Shown: positions 1-9,734, counted from the first letter of the stretch. The stretch is 64,000 nucleotides of DNA from PALSA-612 sp963846915 (GCA_963846915.1 CAWJXV010000006.1:1-64000), one strand, 5' to 3'. A program made the numbers and translations. The notes: a model not told the origin generated them from the sequence alone.

Positions 1-217
1 CGAGGCGCCAGTTCCCTGCGGTCAGCCGCTCGAGGTCGGCGGCCGCGAGGAACGGCTCGACGGCGCTCGGCTTCCAGTCCGCCCGATACAGGTGGAGGAC
101 AGGCTCGTAGCGCGCCAGGAGCGTCGTGGTGTCGGGAGCCGCGGTCCTGCCGCTGCTCGCTCCCGCGAGCACAGTCGCGGCAAGGAGCGCGACGAGGCCG
201 ATCGCCCTCCTGAGCAT
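1..217 (-). CDS. Secreted protein of unknown function, N-terminal part
   Basis: The reading frame starts at an ATG and runs off the left edge, so only 72 residues are visible. It opens with a clear Sec signal peptide: MLRR, then a hydrophobic stretch (AIGLVALLAATVLAGASS). The mature part begins with a segment containing LLARYEPVLHLYRADWKP, which I do not recognise with certainty. It resembles the start of secreted Actinobacterial proteins that list Vps62-like or repeat-type folds, but this is a guess. It is transcribed in the same direction as the methyltransferase just upstream, 15 bases away, so they may share a transcript. The protein probably acts outside the membrane. Confidence 0.72.
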   Translation of the reverse strand, partial: MLRRAIGLVALLAATVLAGASSGRTAAPDTTTLLARYEPVLHLYRADWKPSAVEPFLAAADLERLTAGNWRL

Positions 218-232
218 CGACCCACGGTAGCG

Positions 233-1018
233 TCAGCGCCGAGTGCCGGTGACGACGAGGTACGGCGCCGGCAGGCTGATCCCGTCCTCGCCACGGTGGG
301 CTTCGAGCAGGTCGACGAACTCGCGGTGGAAGTCCTCGAGCCGCTCGGGATCGAGCGTCGCGACGCGTGCCTTGAACGGCCCCGACGACGCGGCCATCAG
401 GTCCCACATGGCCTGGCCCGACTCGGCCCACATCGAGGCGTCCCCCTCCTCGAACGCGATCTCGAAGTCGGCCCCGAGCATCCGTTCGGCGTAGTCCTCG
501 GAGCTCCAGGCCATCGAGTCGCCCTGCCCGGGCTCGGGCGGCGGGGAGTACTTCGCGCAGACCGAGAAGAAGCAGGCGTTCTCGCGCCAGGAGGAGAACG
601 CGATCCGGCCGCCCGGCTCGCACACGCGGGCGAGCTCTCTGACGGCGGCCGCGTGGTCGGGCGCAAAGATCAGCCCCATCGCCGAGGACACGGCCGCGAA
701 GCTCGCGTCCTCGACCGGCAGGGCCTCGGCGTCACCCACCTCGAACGTGACGTCGAGGCCCTCAGCGGCCGCGAGCCGGCGCGCCGTCTCGATCAGCCCC
801 GGCGCCAGGTCGACGCCGGTCACGTCTGCACCGCTGCGCGCGGCCAGGAGCGCGAGCGCGCCGGTGCCGGTGCCGACGTCGAGCCAGCGCAGGCCGGGGC
901 GTGGATCGAGGATGCGCGCGAGGTGCTCGTGGACGGGAGCGAGATACGGCGCCACGTTCTCCCAGGGCGCCGAGCTCCAGACCACGCTCAGCCTCGCTTT
1001 CAGCTCCTCGAACGGCAT
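233..1018 (-). CDS. Class I SAM-dependent methyltransferase
   Basis: A 261-residue methyltransferase of the UbiE/MenG-like Methyltransf_11 type. The SAM-binding motif I is LDVGTGTGALALLAA at about residues 45-60, the acidic end of strand 2 is VTGVDLAPG, and motif II is the GDAEALPVEDASF stretch. The C-terminal half resembles small-molecule methyltransferases but does not fix the substrate. The start ATG was chosen because the homology to the family begins immediately after it (MPFEELKARLS); the frame remains open further upstream without support. It is followed on the same strand by the secreted protein at the left edge. It is cytoplasmic, and its specific reaction cannot be told from the sequence. 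Confidence 0.9.
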   Translation of the reverse strand: MPFEELKARLSVVWSSAPWENVAPYLAPVHEHLARILDPRPGLRWLDVGTGTGALALLAARSGADVTGVDLAPGLIETARRLAAAEGLDVTFEVGDAEALPVEDASFAAVSSAMGLIFAPDHAAAVRELARVCEPGGRIAFSSWRENACFFSVCAKYSPPPEPGQGDSMAWSSEDYAERMLGADFEIAFEEGDASMWAESGQAMWDLMAASSGPFKARVATLDPERLEDFHREFVDLLEAHRGEDGISLPAPYLVVTGTRR

Positions 1019-1094
1019 GGCACCGTCAGCGGACGGCGTGGACGTGGTGGACGATCGTCGTCGGGTGCGCGGAACTCCGCGCGACCGCCACGCT

Positions 1095-1148
1095 TCAGCC
1101 GGCGACGAGCGCCACGAAGACGAGCAGGAAGGGAAGCAGCCGACGCAT
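1095..1148 (-). CDS. Possible 17-residue hydrophobic leader or remnant
   Basis: A very short frame, MRRLLPFLLVFVALVAG then UGA, preceded by a strong GGAGG Shine-Dalgarno five bases before the ATG. The sequence reads like a lipoprotein or secretion signal that stops exactly where the lipobox cysteine would come. After the UGA the same frame stays open for 22 codons before another stop. It lies just upstream of the methyltransferase gene on the same strand. It could be a truncated lipoprotein, a leader peptide or chance. I consider it weakly supported. Confidence 0.3.
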   Translation of the reverse strand: MRRLLPFLLVFVALVAG

Positions 1149-1213
1149 TTTCGCCTCCGATTCGGTCGAGAGCCCGGATCGTACCGAGCGTGGGTGCGGC
1201 GTACACTGGGCTC

Positions 1214-2395
1214 GTGCCGTACGACGTGCTGAGCGACGACCAGCGTGAGATCCGTGACCTCGTCCGGACGCTGGCGCGCGAACGGATCGCGCCGCGGGCG
1301 GCCGAGATCGACGAGTCGCACGAGTTCCCCTGGGACGTCGTCGAGCTGTTCCGCGAGCACGAGCTGTTCGGGCTCTACGTGGACGAGCGCTACGGCGGCG
1401 CGGGGACTGGCACGCTGCTCTCGCTCGTCGCGATCGAGGAAGTGTCGAAGGTCTGCGCGACGAGCGGCCTGATCCTGGCCGTCCAGTCGCTCGGGTCGCT
1501 CGGGCTCGAGCTCAGCGGCACCGAGGAGCAGAAGGAGCGCTACCTCCCGCGGCTCGCGTCCGGCGAGTGGCTCGGCGCGTATGCCTTGACGGAAGCGGGC
1601 TCGGGCTCCGACTCGGCGGCGATGCGAACGGAGGCCCGGCGTGACAACGGCGAGTACGTCCTCGACGGCTCGAAGCGCTTCATCACGAACGCCGGTGTTG
1701 CCTCGCTCTACACGGTGTTTGCGAAGACCGATCCGACGAAGGGCCACTCCGGCATCTCCGCGTTCGTGGTCGAGTCGGACACGCCCGGCTTCGAAGTCGC
1801 GCGCCTCGAGCCGAAGATGGGCATCGCCGGCTCGACGACCGGCGAAATCGTCTTCACCGGCTGCCGCGTGCCCGAGTCGAACCGGCTCGGCCCGGAGGGC
1901 GACGGGTTCAAGCTGGCGATGAGGATCCTCGACCGCTCGCGGCCGGGCGTTGCCGCCCAGGCGCTCGGGATCGCGCAGGGCGCAACCGACTACGCGCTCG
2001 AGTACGCGAAGACGCGCGAGACGATGGGAAAGCCGATCGTCGAACACGAGCTGATCGCCGCCAAGCTCGCCGACATGGAGACGGCCTGCGAGGCGGCGCG
2101 CGGCCTGCTGTACCGCTTCGGCCAGATGGCCGACGCCGGGGCGCCGGACGCCGAGCTGACCAAGGCGGGGGCGATGGCCAAGCTGTTCTGCGGCGACACG
2201 GCCATGTGGGTCACGACCGAAGCGGTCCAGATCCTCGGCGGTTACGGCTACATCCGGGAGTACCCCGTCGAGCGGATGATGCGCGACGCGAAGATCACGC
2301 AGATCTACGAAGGGTCGCAGGAAATCCAGCGCCTCGTCATCGCGCGCGAGATGGTCAAGGAGCAGCGTGCCTTCCTCCTGGCCGGCGTGGGCTAG
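1214..2395 (+). CDS. Acyl-CoA dehydrogenase
   Basis: A 393-residue FAD-dependent acyl-CoA dehydrogenase that oxidises acyl-CoA to the trans-2-enoyl-CoA and passes electrons to ETF. The N-terminal helical domain begins LSDDQREIRDLVRTLARERI; the FAD/substrate signature is YALTEAGSGSDSAAM; and the C-terminal signature GGYGYIREYPVERMMRDAKI is followed by QIYEGSQEIQRLVIA, whose EGS glutamate is the usual catalytic base of short and medium chain enzymes. The GTG start was chosen because the homology starts directly after it, although the frame is open much further upstream. Its full length matches the family (about 380-390). Chain-length preference is not decided by what I can see. Confidence 0.95.
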   Translation: MPYDVLSDDQREIRDLVRTLARERIAPRAAEIDESHEFPWDVVELFREHELFGLYVDERYGGAGTGTLLSLVAIEEVSKVCATSGLILAVQSLGSLGLELSGTEEQKERYLPRLASGEWLGAYALTEAGSGSDSAAMRTEARRDNGEYVLDGSKRFITNAGVASLYTVFAKTDPTKGHSGISAFVVESDTPGFEVARLEPKMGIAGSTTGEIVFTGCRVPESNRLGPEGDGFKLAMRILDRSRPGVAAQALGIAQGATDYALEYAKTRETMGKPIVEHELIAAKLADMETACEAARGLLYRFGQMADAGAPDAELTKAGAMAKLFCGDTAMWVTTEAVQILGGYGYIREYPVERMMRDAKITQIYEGSQEIQRLVIAREMVKEQRAFLLAGVG

Positions 2396-3389
2396 CGCCG
2401 CCGCGGCGCTCGCGTTCGTCGCTCACCACCCGGCGGCCCCGCCGACGTCCCTCGCCCTGCCGGCGTCGCCGTCGATCGTCCGTGCCGACGGCAACCTCGT
2501 CGCAGCAGTCGTGCCCGGAAACCGCAAGGGCCGGTGCGCAGAGATCGTCCTCTGGCGCGTGGGTGCGAAGCCGGTGACGATCAAGACGATCGACGAGTGC
2601 TCGAACGACGGTGCTGGCCTCGACGAGGTGATCGACCTGGCCCTCGCCGGGCAGCGGGTCGCCTTCCAGGAGACAAACGGGGGCAACAACCTGGAGATGA
2701 TCGTCTCGACGGCCACGCTCGCCCGGCCCAGGCCGCAGATGGACTCGTACGTGGAGAACGGCGACGGCGCTGCGGGCGACCCGGCCGGCCGGTACGACGG
2801 CGACCTCGTCGGCCACGACAGCCTGCTCGCTTACGCGACGTGGACGCGGTGCGACACCCCCGGCGGCGGCTACGCGCGCGACTGCAAGCCGGGCCTTCCC
2901 GACCTGTACGACCAGGTGCTGCACCGCATCGGCGGCGGCGTGCTGCGTGGCGGAGCGGCCGTACTGCATCCGGTCTGGACGGACGGCAACGCGATCCTGA
3001 TCCGGCACTCGGACAACTCGTTGCTTCTGATCGACTCGCGCGGGAAGCTGCTGAACGCGTTTCTGCCCGTCCGCGGCCTCGTCGGCGCCGTGGTGCAGGG
3101 TCCGCAGCTCGTCACGCTCACCGGGACGGCGCTCACGGTCTGGAATGCGGGCACGGGAGAGAAGGTACGCACGTTCCCGCTCGCTCCGGCCCGGCGCGTG
3201 CTCGAGGACATCGACGGCGGCGTCGCCGTGCTCGGCTCGCACGGGATGACGCACCTGATCCGGCTCTCGGACGGCCGCGGCGTGACCTTCCCCCACGCGG
3301 CGCACGCCCAGCTAGAGCCCGCGGGCCTCTGCTTCGCGGCCGGGCGGATGCTGCGTTTCGTGCCCCGCTCGCGGATCCGTTTTGGCTGA
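2367..3389 (+). CDS. Predicted exported protein, beta-propeller-like, unknown function
   Basis: A 340-residue protein starting with GTG inside the last codons of the acyl-CoA dehydrogenase gene (29-base overlap). Its N-terminus has a hydrophobic, alanine-rich segment that could act as a signal peptide. The rest is beta-rich, with repeated short hydrophobic strands separated by Gly/Asp turns and phrases such as VAFQETNGGNN, LLAYATWTRC and LLLIDSRGKLL. This suggests a WD40-like or YncE-like propeller, though no diagnostic repeat was clear. Paired cysteines fit an exported protein. I cannot name a function. The overlap suggests translational coupling with the upstream gene. Confidence 0.7.
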   Translation: MPSSWPAWASAAAALAFVAHHPAAPPTSLALPASPSIVRADGNLVAAVVPGNRKGRCAEIVLWRVGAKPVTIKTIDECSNDGAGLDEVIDLALAGQRVAFQETNGGNNLEMIVSTATLARPRPQMDSYVENGDGAAGDPAGRYDGDLVGHDSLLAYATWTRCDTPGGGYARDCKPGLPDLYDQVLHRIGGGVLRGGAAVLHPVWTDGNAILIRHSDNSLLLIDSRGKLLNAFLPVRGLVGAVVQGPQLVTLTGTALTVWNAGTGEKVRTFPLAPARRVLEDIDGGVAVLGSHGMTHLIRLSDGRGVTFPHAAHAQLEPAGLCFAAGRMLRFVPRSRIRFG

Positions 3390-3624
3390 GGAGCTGCGAC
3401 TCGCCTTCGGCAACACCGCCGAGGACTACGACCGCGGCCGTCCCGGCTGGCCGGACGCCGTGGCCGAGGCCGGCGGCCTGCCTCCCTCGGCCGAGGTGCT
3501 CGACCTCGGCGCAGGGCCCGAGGACGAGCGGCTCGCGCTGGCCGCCAAGCTGCGAGGGCTGATCCCGGACGCCACGTTCACCCTCCCGGTGCGCGACGAG
3601 AACCACTGGACGCGCCTGCGATGA
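3382..3624 (+). pseudogene. Internally deleted SAM methyltransferase remnant
   Basis: An 80-residue frame starting with TTG whose N-terminus (AFGNTAEDYDRGRPGWP, then AEVLDLGAG) matches the beginning of the methyltransferase gene that follows it. Right after motif I the sequence jumps to what looks like the extreme C-terminus of the same family (FTLPVRDENHWTRLR). The central 150 or so residues, including the rest of the SAM pocket, are missing. The reading frame is intact across the junction. It overlaps its upstream neighbour by 8 bases and its downstream neighbour by 4 (ATGA). It looks like a decayed tandem paralogue, and catalytic activity is not expected. Confidence 0.6.
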
Positions 3625-4364
3625 CCTCGCGCGCAACCAGCTTCGGGCGGCGGGCCGAGGACTACGACCGCGTCCGGCCCGAGTATCCGCCGGCGGCGGT
3701 CGACCTCGTCGTCTCGAGGCTCGGCCTCGGCACGGAGGCCGTCGTGCTCGACCTCGGGGCCGGCACGGGCAAGCTGACGCGCCCGCTCGTCGAGCGCTTC
3801 CACCGGGTGATCGCGGTCGAGCCCGACCCCGGCATGCGCGCGGTGCTGACGCGCGCGACGGAGGCGTACCGCGTCCTCGACGGGAGGGCCGAGGCGATCC
3901 CGCTCGACGATGCGTCGGTGGACGCCGTCCTCGTCGGCGAGGCGTTCCACTGGTTCGACACCGAGCCCGCGCTCGGGGAGATCGCACGCGTTCTTCGCCC
4001 CTGCGGCGGGCTGGGCCTGATCTGGAAGCACTGGTGGGAGACCGAGCCGCCGGTGCCGCCCGTCGCCGCCGAGCTCATGAAGCGCGTGTACGAGCGGCCC
4101 GATCTCGAGCGTCCCCCGAACGAGGACTGGCGCGGTTCGTTCGCGGCCTCGCCGTTTGGCGACCTCCGGGAGGACACCCTCGACCACGAGCCACTGACGC
4201 TGGACGGAGACGACCTCGTGACGCTGATCCTCACGACGAGCGTGTTCGGGTCGCTGCCGCCGGACGAGTTCGACCGCGTCGAGGTCGAGCTCCGCAAGCT
4301 CGTCACCGGCGAGTACCTGGTGCCGGTCAAGGCGGCTCTGAACACCACGCGCCTCTCCAAGTAA
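3621..4364 (+). CDS. Class I SAM-dependent methyltransferase
   Basis: A 247-residue methyltransferase related to the short remnant directly upstream. The N-terminal FGRRAEDYDRVRPEYP motif is typical of the family. Motif I is VLDLGAGTGKLTRPL, the acidic strand-2 residue is in IAVEPDPGMR, motif II is GRAEAIPLDDASVDAVLVG, and EAFHWFD is also characteristic. It is a cytoplasmic enzyme of unknown substrate. The ATG overlaps the preceding stop, suggesting coupling. Its last codons (Ser-Lys-stop) lie inside a perfect 23-bp palindrome that also supplies the stop of the convergent gene on the other strand, so the natural C-terminus may have been altered by that element. Confidence 0.9.
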   Translation: MTSRATSFGRRAEDYDRVRPEYPPAAVDLVVSRLGLGTEAVVLDLGAGTGKLTRPLVERFHRVIAVEPDPGMRAVLTRATEAYRVLDGRAEAIPLDDASVDAVLVGEAFHWFDTEPALGEIARVLRPCGGLGLIWKHWWETEPPVPPVAAELMKRVYERPDLERPPNEDWRGSFAASPFGDLREDTLDHEPLTLDGDDLVTLILTTSVFGSLPPDEFDRVEVELRKLVTGEYLVPVKAALNTTRLSK

Positions 4365-4379
4365 CAAGTTGTTACTTGG
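4357..4379. repeat. 23-bp perfect palindrome, copy 1
   Basis: Two 11-base arms (CCAAGTAACAA and its exact complement) around a single central G. It contains the TAA stop codons of both convergent genes. The identical 23 bases occur again at 39817-39839 inside the carboxylase alpha-subunit gene. It could act as a bidirectional terminator here, but its AT-rich arms are unlike the local sequence. It may be a small mobile palindrome or a technical insertion. Confidence 0.8.
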
Positions 4380-5283
4380 ACTTCGGGCGGAGCGAGCTCG
4401 TGTCCACGACCTCGAACGCCGAGCCGTGGACACGGCCGATCGTGTGCAGGTCGTCGTTCGACCAGTGCGCGTTCGGCTCGCCCGAGACGTACCAGGACGC
4501 GCCGTTGTCGGCCACGATCATCCCGTAGGTCTTCAGCGCCTGGAGCAGCACGCGGGCCTGCGGCGGGAAGCCGGAGATCGGGTAGCCGGCGCGGAGCCGT
4601 ACGCGCAGGCCCATCGGCGGCAGGTTCGCGTCGGTCGAATCGCTCGCGAAGTGCCGCGCCGGATAGACGTAGGAGCGGCGCGTGCGCTCGACCGTGAAGC
4701 GGAGCGCGTGGTCGATGTGTCCGGACGCCACCTCGCTCCAGCGGACGAGACCCGGGAGGATCGGCAGGCCGGCGGCGTCGGCCGACGTCCAGCCTGCCGG
4801 CCGCACCTTGTTCGAGCGCAGGCTCCAGATCGCACCGGAGCCCGCATGCCAGCTCGCTCCCGAGCGGTGCAGCGCATACAGCTCGTAGAGCCTGCAGGAC
4901 GAGGAGTCGACGATCAGCGCGTGCCGGTCACCGCCGCCCTCGATCCTGACTCGGGCCGGAATCGGGTACGGCCCCCTGTCGGACTCGTCCGCGTAGTCGA
5001 AGGAGACACGCGCCCTGTGGACGCCCGCCTTGACGACCGTGATCGGGATGCCGATCGGAGCGCCGTCCCAGAGGCCGGACCCGAAATCCGGGTGCAGGCC
5101 GGTGTCGGCACCGATGGAGTCGACGATCGCGCTCGAGTTCCGCGCGACAGGCAGCTTGTCGACGCGCTGGTTCCACGGGTTGTCGGCCGGGAAGACGGGG
5201 CAGCCAGCGAGCTTCGGCGGCTGGGCGGAGGTGCCGGCGAGCGCCAGCGTCCCCACGGCCGTAGCGAGGGCGAGGAGCTTCAT
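4372..5283 (-). CDS. Secreted protein of unknown function
   Basis: A 303-residue protein with a Sec signal peptide (MKLLALATAVGTLALAGTSA). The mature region is rich in aromatic and Gly residues with phrases such as FPADNPWNQRVD, DFGSGLWDGAPIGIPI and HALIVDSSSCRLYELY. This pattern is common in uncharacterised secreted proteins of Actinobacteria; I do not recognise a catalytic motif. The ATG overlaps the stop of the NUDIX gene upstream (ATGA), so the two are probably co-translated. The final Ser-Lys-stop is provided by the 23-bp palindrome at 4357-4379. It may be a cell-surface or extracellular polysaccharide-related protein, but that is speculation. Confidence 0.83.
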   Translation of the reverse strand: MKLLALATAVGTLALAGTSAQPPKLAGCPVFPADNPWNQRVDKLPVARNSSAIVDSIGADTGLHPDFGSGLWDGAPIGIPITVVKAGVHRARVSFDYADESDRGPYPIPARVRIEGGGDRHALIVDSSSCRLYELYALHRSGASWHAGSGAIWSLRSNKVRPAGWTSADAAGLPILPGLVRWSEVASGHIDHALRFTVERTRRSYVYPARHFASDSTDANLPPMGLRVRLRAGYPISGFPPQARVLLQALKTYGMIVADNGASWYVSGEPNAHWSNDDLHTIGRVHGSAFEVVDTSSLRPKSK

Positions 5284-5706
5284 GCGAGCTGCTCGTACGT
5301 GCGGTCGAGGCCGCCCCAGAGGTCGAGCCCGGGCTCGACCGGAGCCCAGCGGTAACAGGAACACGAGCCCCGCGTCGTCGCCGTCTCCGTGCACCACGTG
5401 CTCCCAGGTATCGGCTGCGCCGTCGCCCTCGACCCGTACCTCGAACGCGTGGTTCTCGTACTCCGATCGAGCGACCCAGTCGCCCAGCACGGGCAGCTCG
5501 CGCACGATCGTGACGCGGTCGAGCCCGGCCTCCTCGTCGAGCTCTCGGCGGAGCGCCTGCTCGGGCGACTCGCCGGGGTCGGCACGGCCCGCGGGCACCT
5601 GCGTCCCCGCCCCGGGATCGCCGCGCTGCTCGAAGACGAGCACCTCCGTGCGCCCGTCTCGCTCGCGCGTCACGTACGCCAGGACTCGAACAGGCCGGGC
5701 GGACAC
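5280..5706 (-). CDS. NUDIX hydrolase (one frameshift)
   Basis: About 142 residues. The Nudix box is clear: G(5)E(7)REUxEExGU is represented by GRADPGESPEQALRRELDEEAG, of which the REL-EE core binds the metal. Such enzymes hydrolyse nucleoside diphosphate derivatives. The frame breaks near 5356: the sequence VFL continues one base later as YRWAPVEPGLDLWGG, the expected C-terminus, so one extra base explains it. The GTG start (VSARPVRVLAYV) was chosen by homology. The stop overlaps the ATG of the secreted protein downstream. The substrate is not determinable. It is transcribed divergently from the cyclase gene. Confidence 0.85.
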
Positions 5707-5746
5707 GCCGGAAGTGTGCCGGAACCGCCGTAGACTCCGAAACACC

Positions 5747-8700
5747 ATGGCGGCATGTGCGCGTTGCGGCGAGCCGAATCCAACGGCGGCGAGGTTCTGC
5801 GCTGCCTGCGGTAGCTCGCTGGAGCCCCCGACGACCATTCCGCTCGAAGTCCGCAAGACCGTGACCGTGCTCTTTTGCGACGTCACGGGCTCGACGACGC
5901 TCGGCGAGCGGCAGGACCCGGAGCAGGTCCGGCGTGTGCTCTCGCGCTACTTCGAGGTCGCGCGTGACGTGCTCGAGCGGCACGGCGGCACCGTCGAGAA
6001 GTTCATGGGAGACGCGGTCATGGCGGTTTTCGGGGTCCCGGTTCTGCACGAGGACGACGCGCTGCGGGCGCTACGCGCGGCCTCGGAGCTTCGCGACGAC
6101 ATCGAGCGCCTGAACGAGGACCTGGAACAGGTCTACGGCCTCCGCATCGCCGTCCGCATCGGGGTCAACAGCGGCGAGGTGGTCGCCGGCGACACGATCC
6201 GCGGCCACTCGTTCGCCGCCGGGGATGCCGTCAACGTGGCCCAACGGCTCGAGGCCGCCGCCGAGGCCGGGGAGATCCTGATCGGTGACGCGACCTACCG
6301 ACTCGCCCGCGACGCCGTCCGGGCCGAGTCGGTCGGGCCGCTGATGCTGAAGGGAAAGGAGGAGACGGTCGAGGCGCACCGCCTGCTCGAGGTGCTGCCG
6401 GGGGTGCTGTCGCACACGCGCCGCTTCGACTCGCCGATGGTGGGCCGCGGCCGGGAGCTGCATTCGCTCGCCGACGCGTTCGAGCGGGCGGGAGCCGAGC
6501 GTTCCTGCCACCTGTTCACCGTGCTCGGAGCTGCGGGTGTCGGCAAGTCGAGGCTCGTCCGGGAGGCGCTGGCCGGCATCGGCGACCGCGCGCGCCTGCT
6601 CGTCGGCACCTGTCTGCCGTACGGAGAGGGGATCACATTCTGGCCCGCTCTCGAGGTCGTCAAGCAAGGCACGGGGATCGAGGACGGCGACTCCCCGGAG
6701 CAGGTGCTGGCGAAGATCGAGGCGACGCTCGGGGACGACGAGAACGCGAGCCTCGCTGCGAGACGGGTCGCCGCGCTGGTCGGCCTCGAGGAGACGGGCG
6801 AGACCGCGGAGCAGGGCTTCTGGGGCTTCCGCAAGCTGGCCGAGTCGCTGGCGCGCGAACGTCCGACGGTGATCGTTTTCGACGATGTCAACTGGGGCGA
6901 GCCGCATTTCCTCGATCTCGTCGAATACCTGGCGGAGTCGGTGCGCGACGCGCCGCTGCTCGTCGTCGTCATGGCCAGGCCCGAGCTCCTCGAGCTGCGG
7001 CCGGCCTGGGGTGGAGGCAAGCGGAACGCGACGTCGATCTTCCTCGAGCCGCTGTCGGAGCAGCAGGCGCGCGAACTGCTCCTGAACCTCCTCGCCGTCG
7101 ACACGAACGAAGACCTCGTCGCCCGGATCCAGAGCTCGGCCGAGGGCAACCCGCTGTTCGTCGAGGAGATGGTGTCGATGCTGATCGACGGCGGCTATCT
7201 CGGGACGGACGGCGACGAGATGCCCGCCGGCCTCGCCGAGCTGCCGGTGCCCGCGTCGATCCAGGTGCTGCTCGCCTCGAGGCTCGATCAGCTGAGCGTC
7301 GGCGAGCGACGGGCGATCGAGCGGGCAGCGGTCGAGGGAACGGTCTTCCACTCGGGCGCGGTCGAGGCTCTCGCCGACGACGAGCTCCGCGGCCAGGTCG
7401 AGGATTGCCTCGATGCGCTCGTCCGTAAGGAGCTGATCGGCCCCGTACCGGGCCTCTTTCGCCGGCATCGACGGCTTCCGCTTCCGGCATGTCCTCATCC
7501 GCGAGGCGGCGTACGAGGCGGTGCCGAAGCAAATTCGCGCCGACCTGCACGAGCGGTACGCGGCCTGGCTGGAGGAGGTGGCCGACGACCGACTCCCGGA
7601 GCTCGAGGAGGTGCTCGGCTACCACCTCGAGCAGGCGTATCGCTACCGGCTCGAGGTCCTGCGGGCGGACGACCACGGGCGTGCCGTCGCCCTGCGGGCG
7701 GGCACGCGGCTCGCGTCAGCCGGACGGCGCGCGCTCGCAAAGGGCGACGTGCCCGCGGCGGTCAACCTGCTCGACCGCGCGGCGGCGCTCCTGCCGGACG
7801 ATGCGAACATGCGACCGGCGCTACTCGTCGGGCTCGGCATCGCGCTGCGCGTCTCGGGCGACCTCGCCCGGGCGGAGCGCGTGCTCTCGGAGGCGCTCGC
7901 CGGGGCCGCGCGCGACGGTGACAGATCCGTCGAGCTCGCGGCCGAGGTCGAGCGCTTGTCGTTGCTCCTGCTCAGCGACCCCGCCGAGACGGATCGGCTG
8001 CGCGAGGAGCTCGAGGCCGCCATCGCAGGGCTCGAGGACCTCGGCGACGACCGGACGCTCGCCCATGCCTGGACCCTGATGGGGTTGAGGTTCGGCATGT
8101 GGCGCGGACAGCTCGCACGCGGAGAGGAAGCGCTCGAGCGTGCGCTCGACCACGCACGGCGTGCCGGCGATCGCCGGCAGGAGGCCGAGATCCTGGGCCA
8201 GCTCGGGTTCGCCGCCCTGTTTGGCCCGATGCCCGTGGCCGACGGGATCGCGCGCTGCCGGGAAGTGCTCGAGCGGGAGCGGGACAACCGTGTCGTCGAG
8301 CCGGCCATCTCGCGCTATCTCGCCGTGCTGGAGGCAAGGCTGGGGCGCTTCGACGAGGCGAGGACGCTGGCCGCCCGAACGGTCGAGCTCTACGACGAAC
8401 TCGGCATGCGCCTCTTCGCCCAGGCGGCGAGCGCCATGGCCCGCGGCGACATCGAGCTCCTGGCGGGAGACTTCGTCGCCGCGGAGGAGGTGCTGCGACC
8501 TGGACTGGACGCGCTCGAGGAGATGGGCGACCAGGGCTACCGGTCGAGCGTCGCGGCTTTTCTCGCACGCGCTCTCTTCGGCCAGGGACGGCTCGACGAG
8601 GCGGAGGAGGTGGCGCGGCGCGCCGAAGCAGGCCGCGTCACCGGACGACGTCTGGTCGCAGACGCTGTCACGCGGGACGCGCGCCAAGGTACTCGCGAGC

Positions 8701-8979
8701 CGCGGCGCCTTTGCGGACGCCGAACAGCTGGGACGCGACACGGTGGCCGTGCTGCAGGACACGGATGCCCTGGAGCTCAAGGCGGTCGCGCTGCTCGACC
8801 TGGCCGAGGTCTTCGTCTATGCCGGCGGCAGTCGTGAGGCTGCCTTCTCTGCCGAGCAGGCGCTGTCGCTCTACGAGCAGAAGGGAAACGTCGTCGCCGC
8901 CGAGCGCGCCCGGGAGCTCATCGGTCGGCTCGCGGTCCCTCCGACCACGATGGCAAACCGAGCCGCTCCAGCATCGTGA
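5747..8979 (+). CDS. Zinc-ribbon / class III nucleotide cyclase / AAA ATPase / TPR protein (two frameshifts)
   Basis: A multidomain signalling protein of about 1,076 residues. Residues 1-25 form a zinc ribbon (CARCGEPNP...CAACG). Residues about 40-210 form a class III cyclase with the metal-binding aspartates in LFCDVTGST and KFMGDAVMAVFG and the Asn/Arg pair in DAVNVAQRLE, so it looks catalytically complete. From about residue 225 comes a STAND-like ATPase (Walker A GAAGVGKSRL, Walker B TVIVFDDVNW). The C-terminal third is TPR helices. Two +1 frame breaks, near 7444 and 8626, split the reading frame; both are repaired by removing a base. It may make cAMP. Its 3' end overlaps the convergent methylase gene by about 60 bases. 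Confidence 0.93.
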
Positions 8980-9732
8980 CGTCGGCCGGACGCGACGGAA
9001 GCGGCGGGACGTAGAGCGTCGACATCGCCGTCGACCTCATCCGCCGCGAGCTCGCTGAGAGCCACCGCCCGGACGAGCGGGTCGAAGCCCGGGTAGGGCG
9101 ACGCCTCGTAGACGACGACCTCGTGGTCCGGCGGGTACAGCTCGAGCAGCGTCTCCACGAGCACAGGAAGCCCGCTCGGGCGGGCCTCCGCGGCCGCCGT
9201 GACGTTCCCGACCGTTCCGATCTGCCAGAGCACGAGCGCCGCGGTCGAATCGACGCGGCGCCGGTGGACGAGAAAGTTGGTCGCCTCGTAGCTCTGGCAG
9301 CCGGAGCGACACGGGTCGACGCCGAGATCGGCGAAGAGACAGTCCTCGGCAGACACCGCCGGCAGCATGCGCGTCCGGTAGCCCTCGGCACGAGCGCGCG
9401 CGATCGCGTCGTGTGAGGGATTCACGAAGACCCCGGGGTGGCCGTAGAACGCCGCGCAGACGTCGAGGCCCTCGCGCACGGGGCGGAGGATCTCCTCCGC
9501 CATCGCCTCATATGCCGCCGCCCTGTCCTCCCCGATCGAGTAAAGGGTCGTGCAGGGAGCGCGTGTTCGGGTTCAGTCGCTCGAGGAAGCCTTGCATGAC
9601 CGGCTCGGCGACGAGGCTCAGAACCACGTCGGAGCGCTCGATCACGGCCCGCGCTTCCCGCGTCAGGTGCGTGCCGAACTCGATGCCCGTCCCGACGACC
9701 GTGAGCGAACCCGAGCGGCCGTCCGCCGCGTC
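8918..9732 (-). CDS. Borosin-type peptide alpha-N-methyltransferase, tetrapyrrole methylase fold (two frameshifts)
   Basis: About 270 residues. The order of motifs matches OphMA/SonM-type enzymes, which methylate backbone amides of a peptide. These are SLTVVGTGI at the N-terminus, an Arg-x3-Tyr pair in DRAAAYEAM (like catalytic Arg and Tyr of OphMA), AFYGHPGVFVNPSHDAI, MLPAVSAEDCLFADLGVDP, YEATNFLVHRR and the C-terminal STLYVPP. Two +1 breaks, near 9545 and 9028, interrupt the frame. The 5' end is unclear: no ATG or GTG lies between the stop of the upstream precursor gene and the first conserved residues, so it may start inside that gene, at a rare codon, or be fused to it by another indel. 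It lies directly downstream of a small peptide gene with a hydrophobic C-terminus. Confidence 0.85.
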
Positions 9733-9734
9733 CT

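Noticed and set aside
1095..1148. In-frame UGA after a 17-residue lipoprotein-like leader, followed by a hairpin and 22 open codons, as a second selenoprotein
   Set aside because: The hairpin loop is AGUU, without the GGU expected of a bacterial SECIS, and the sequence after UGA (SVAVARSSAHP) matches no known protein. A decayed leader is simpler.
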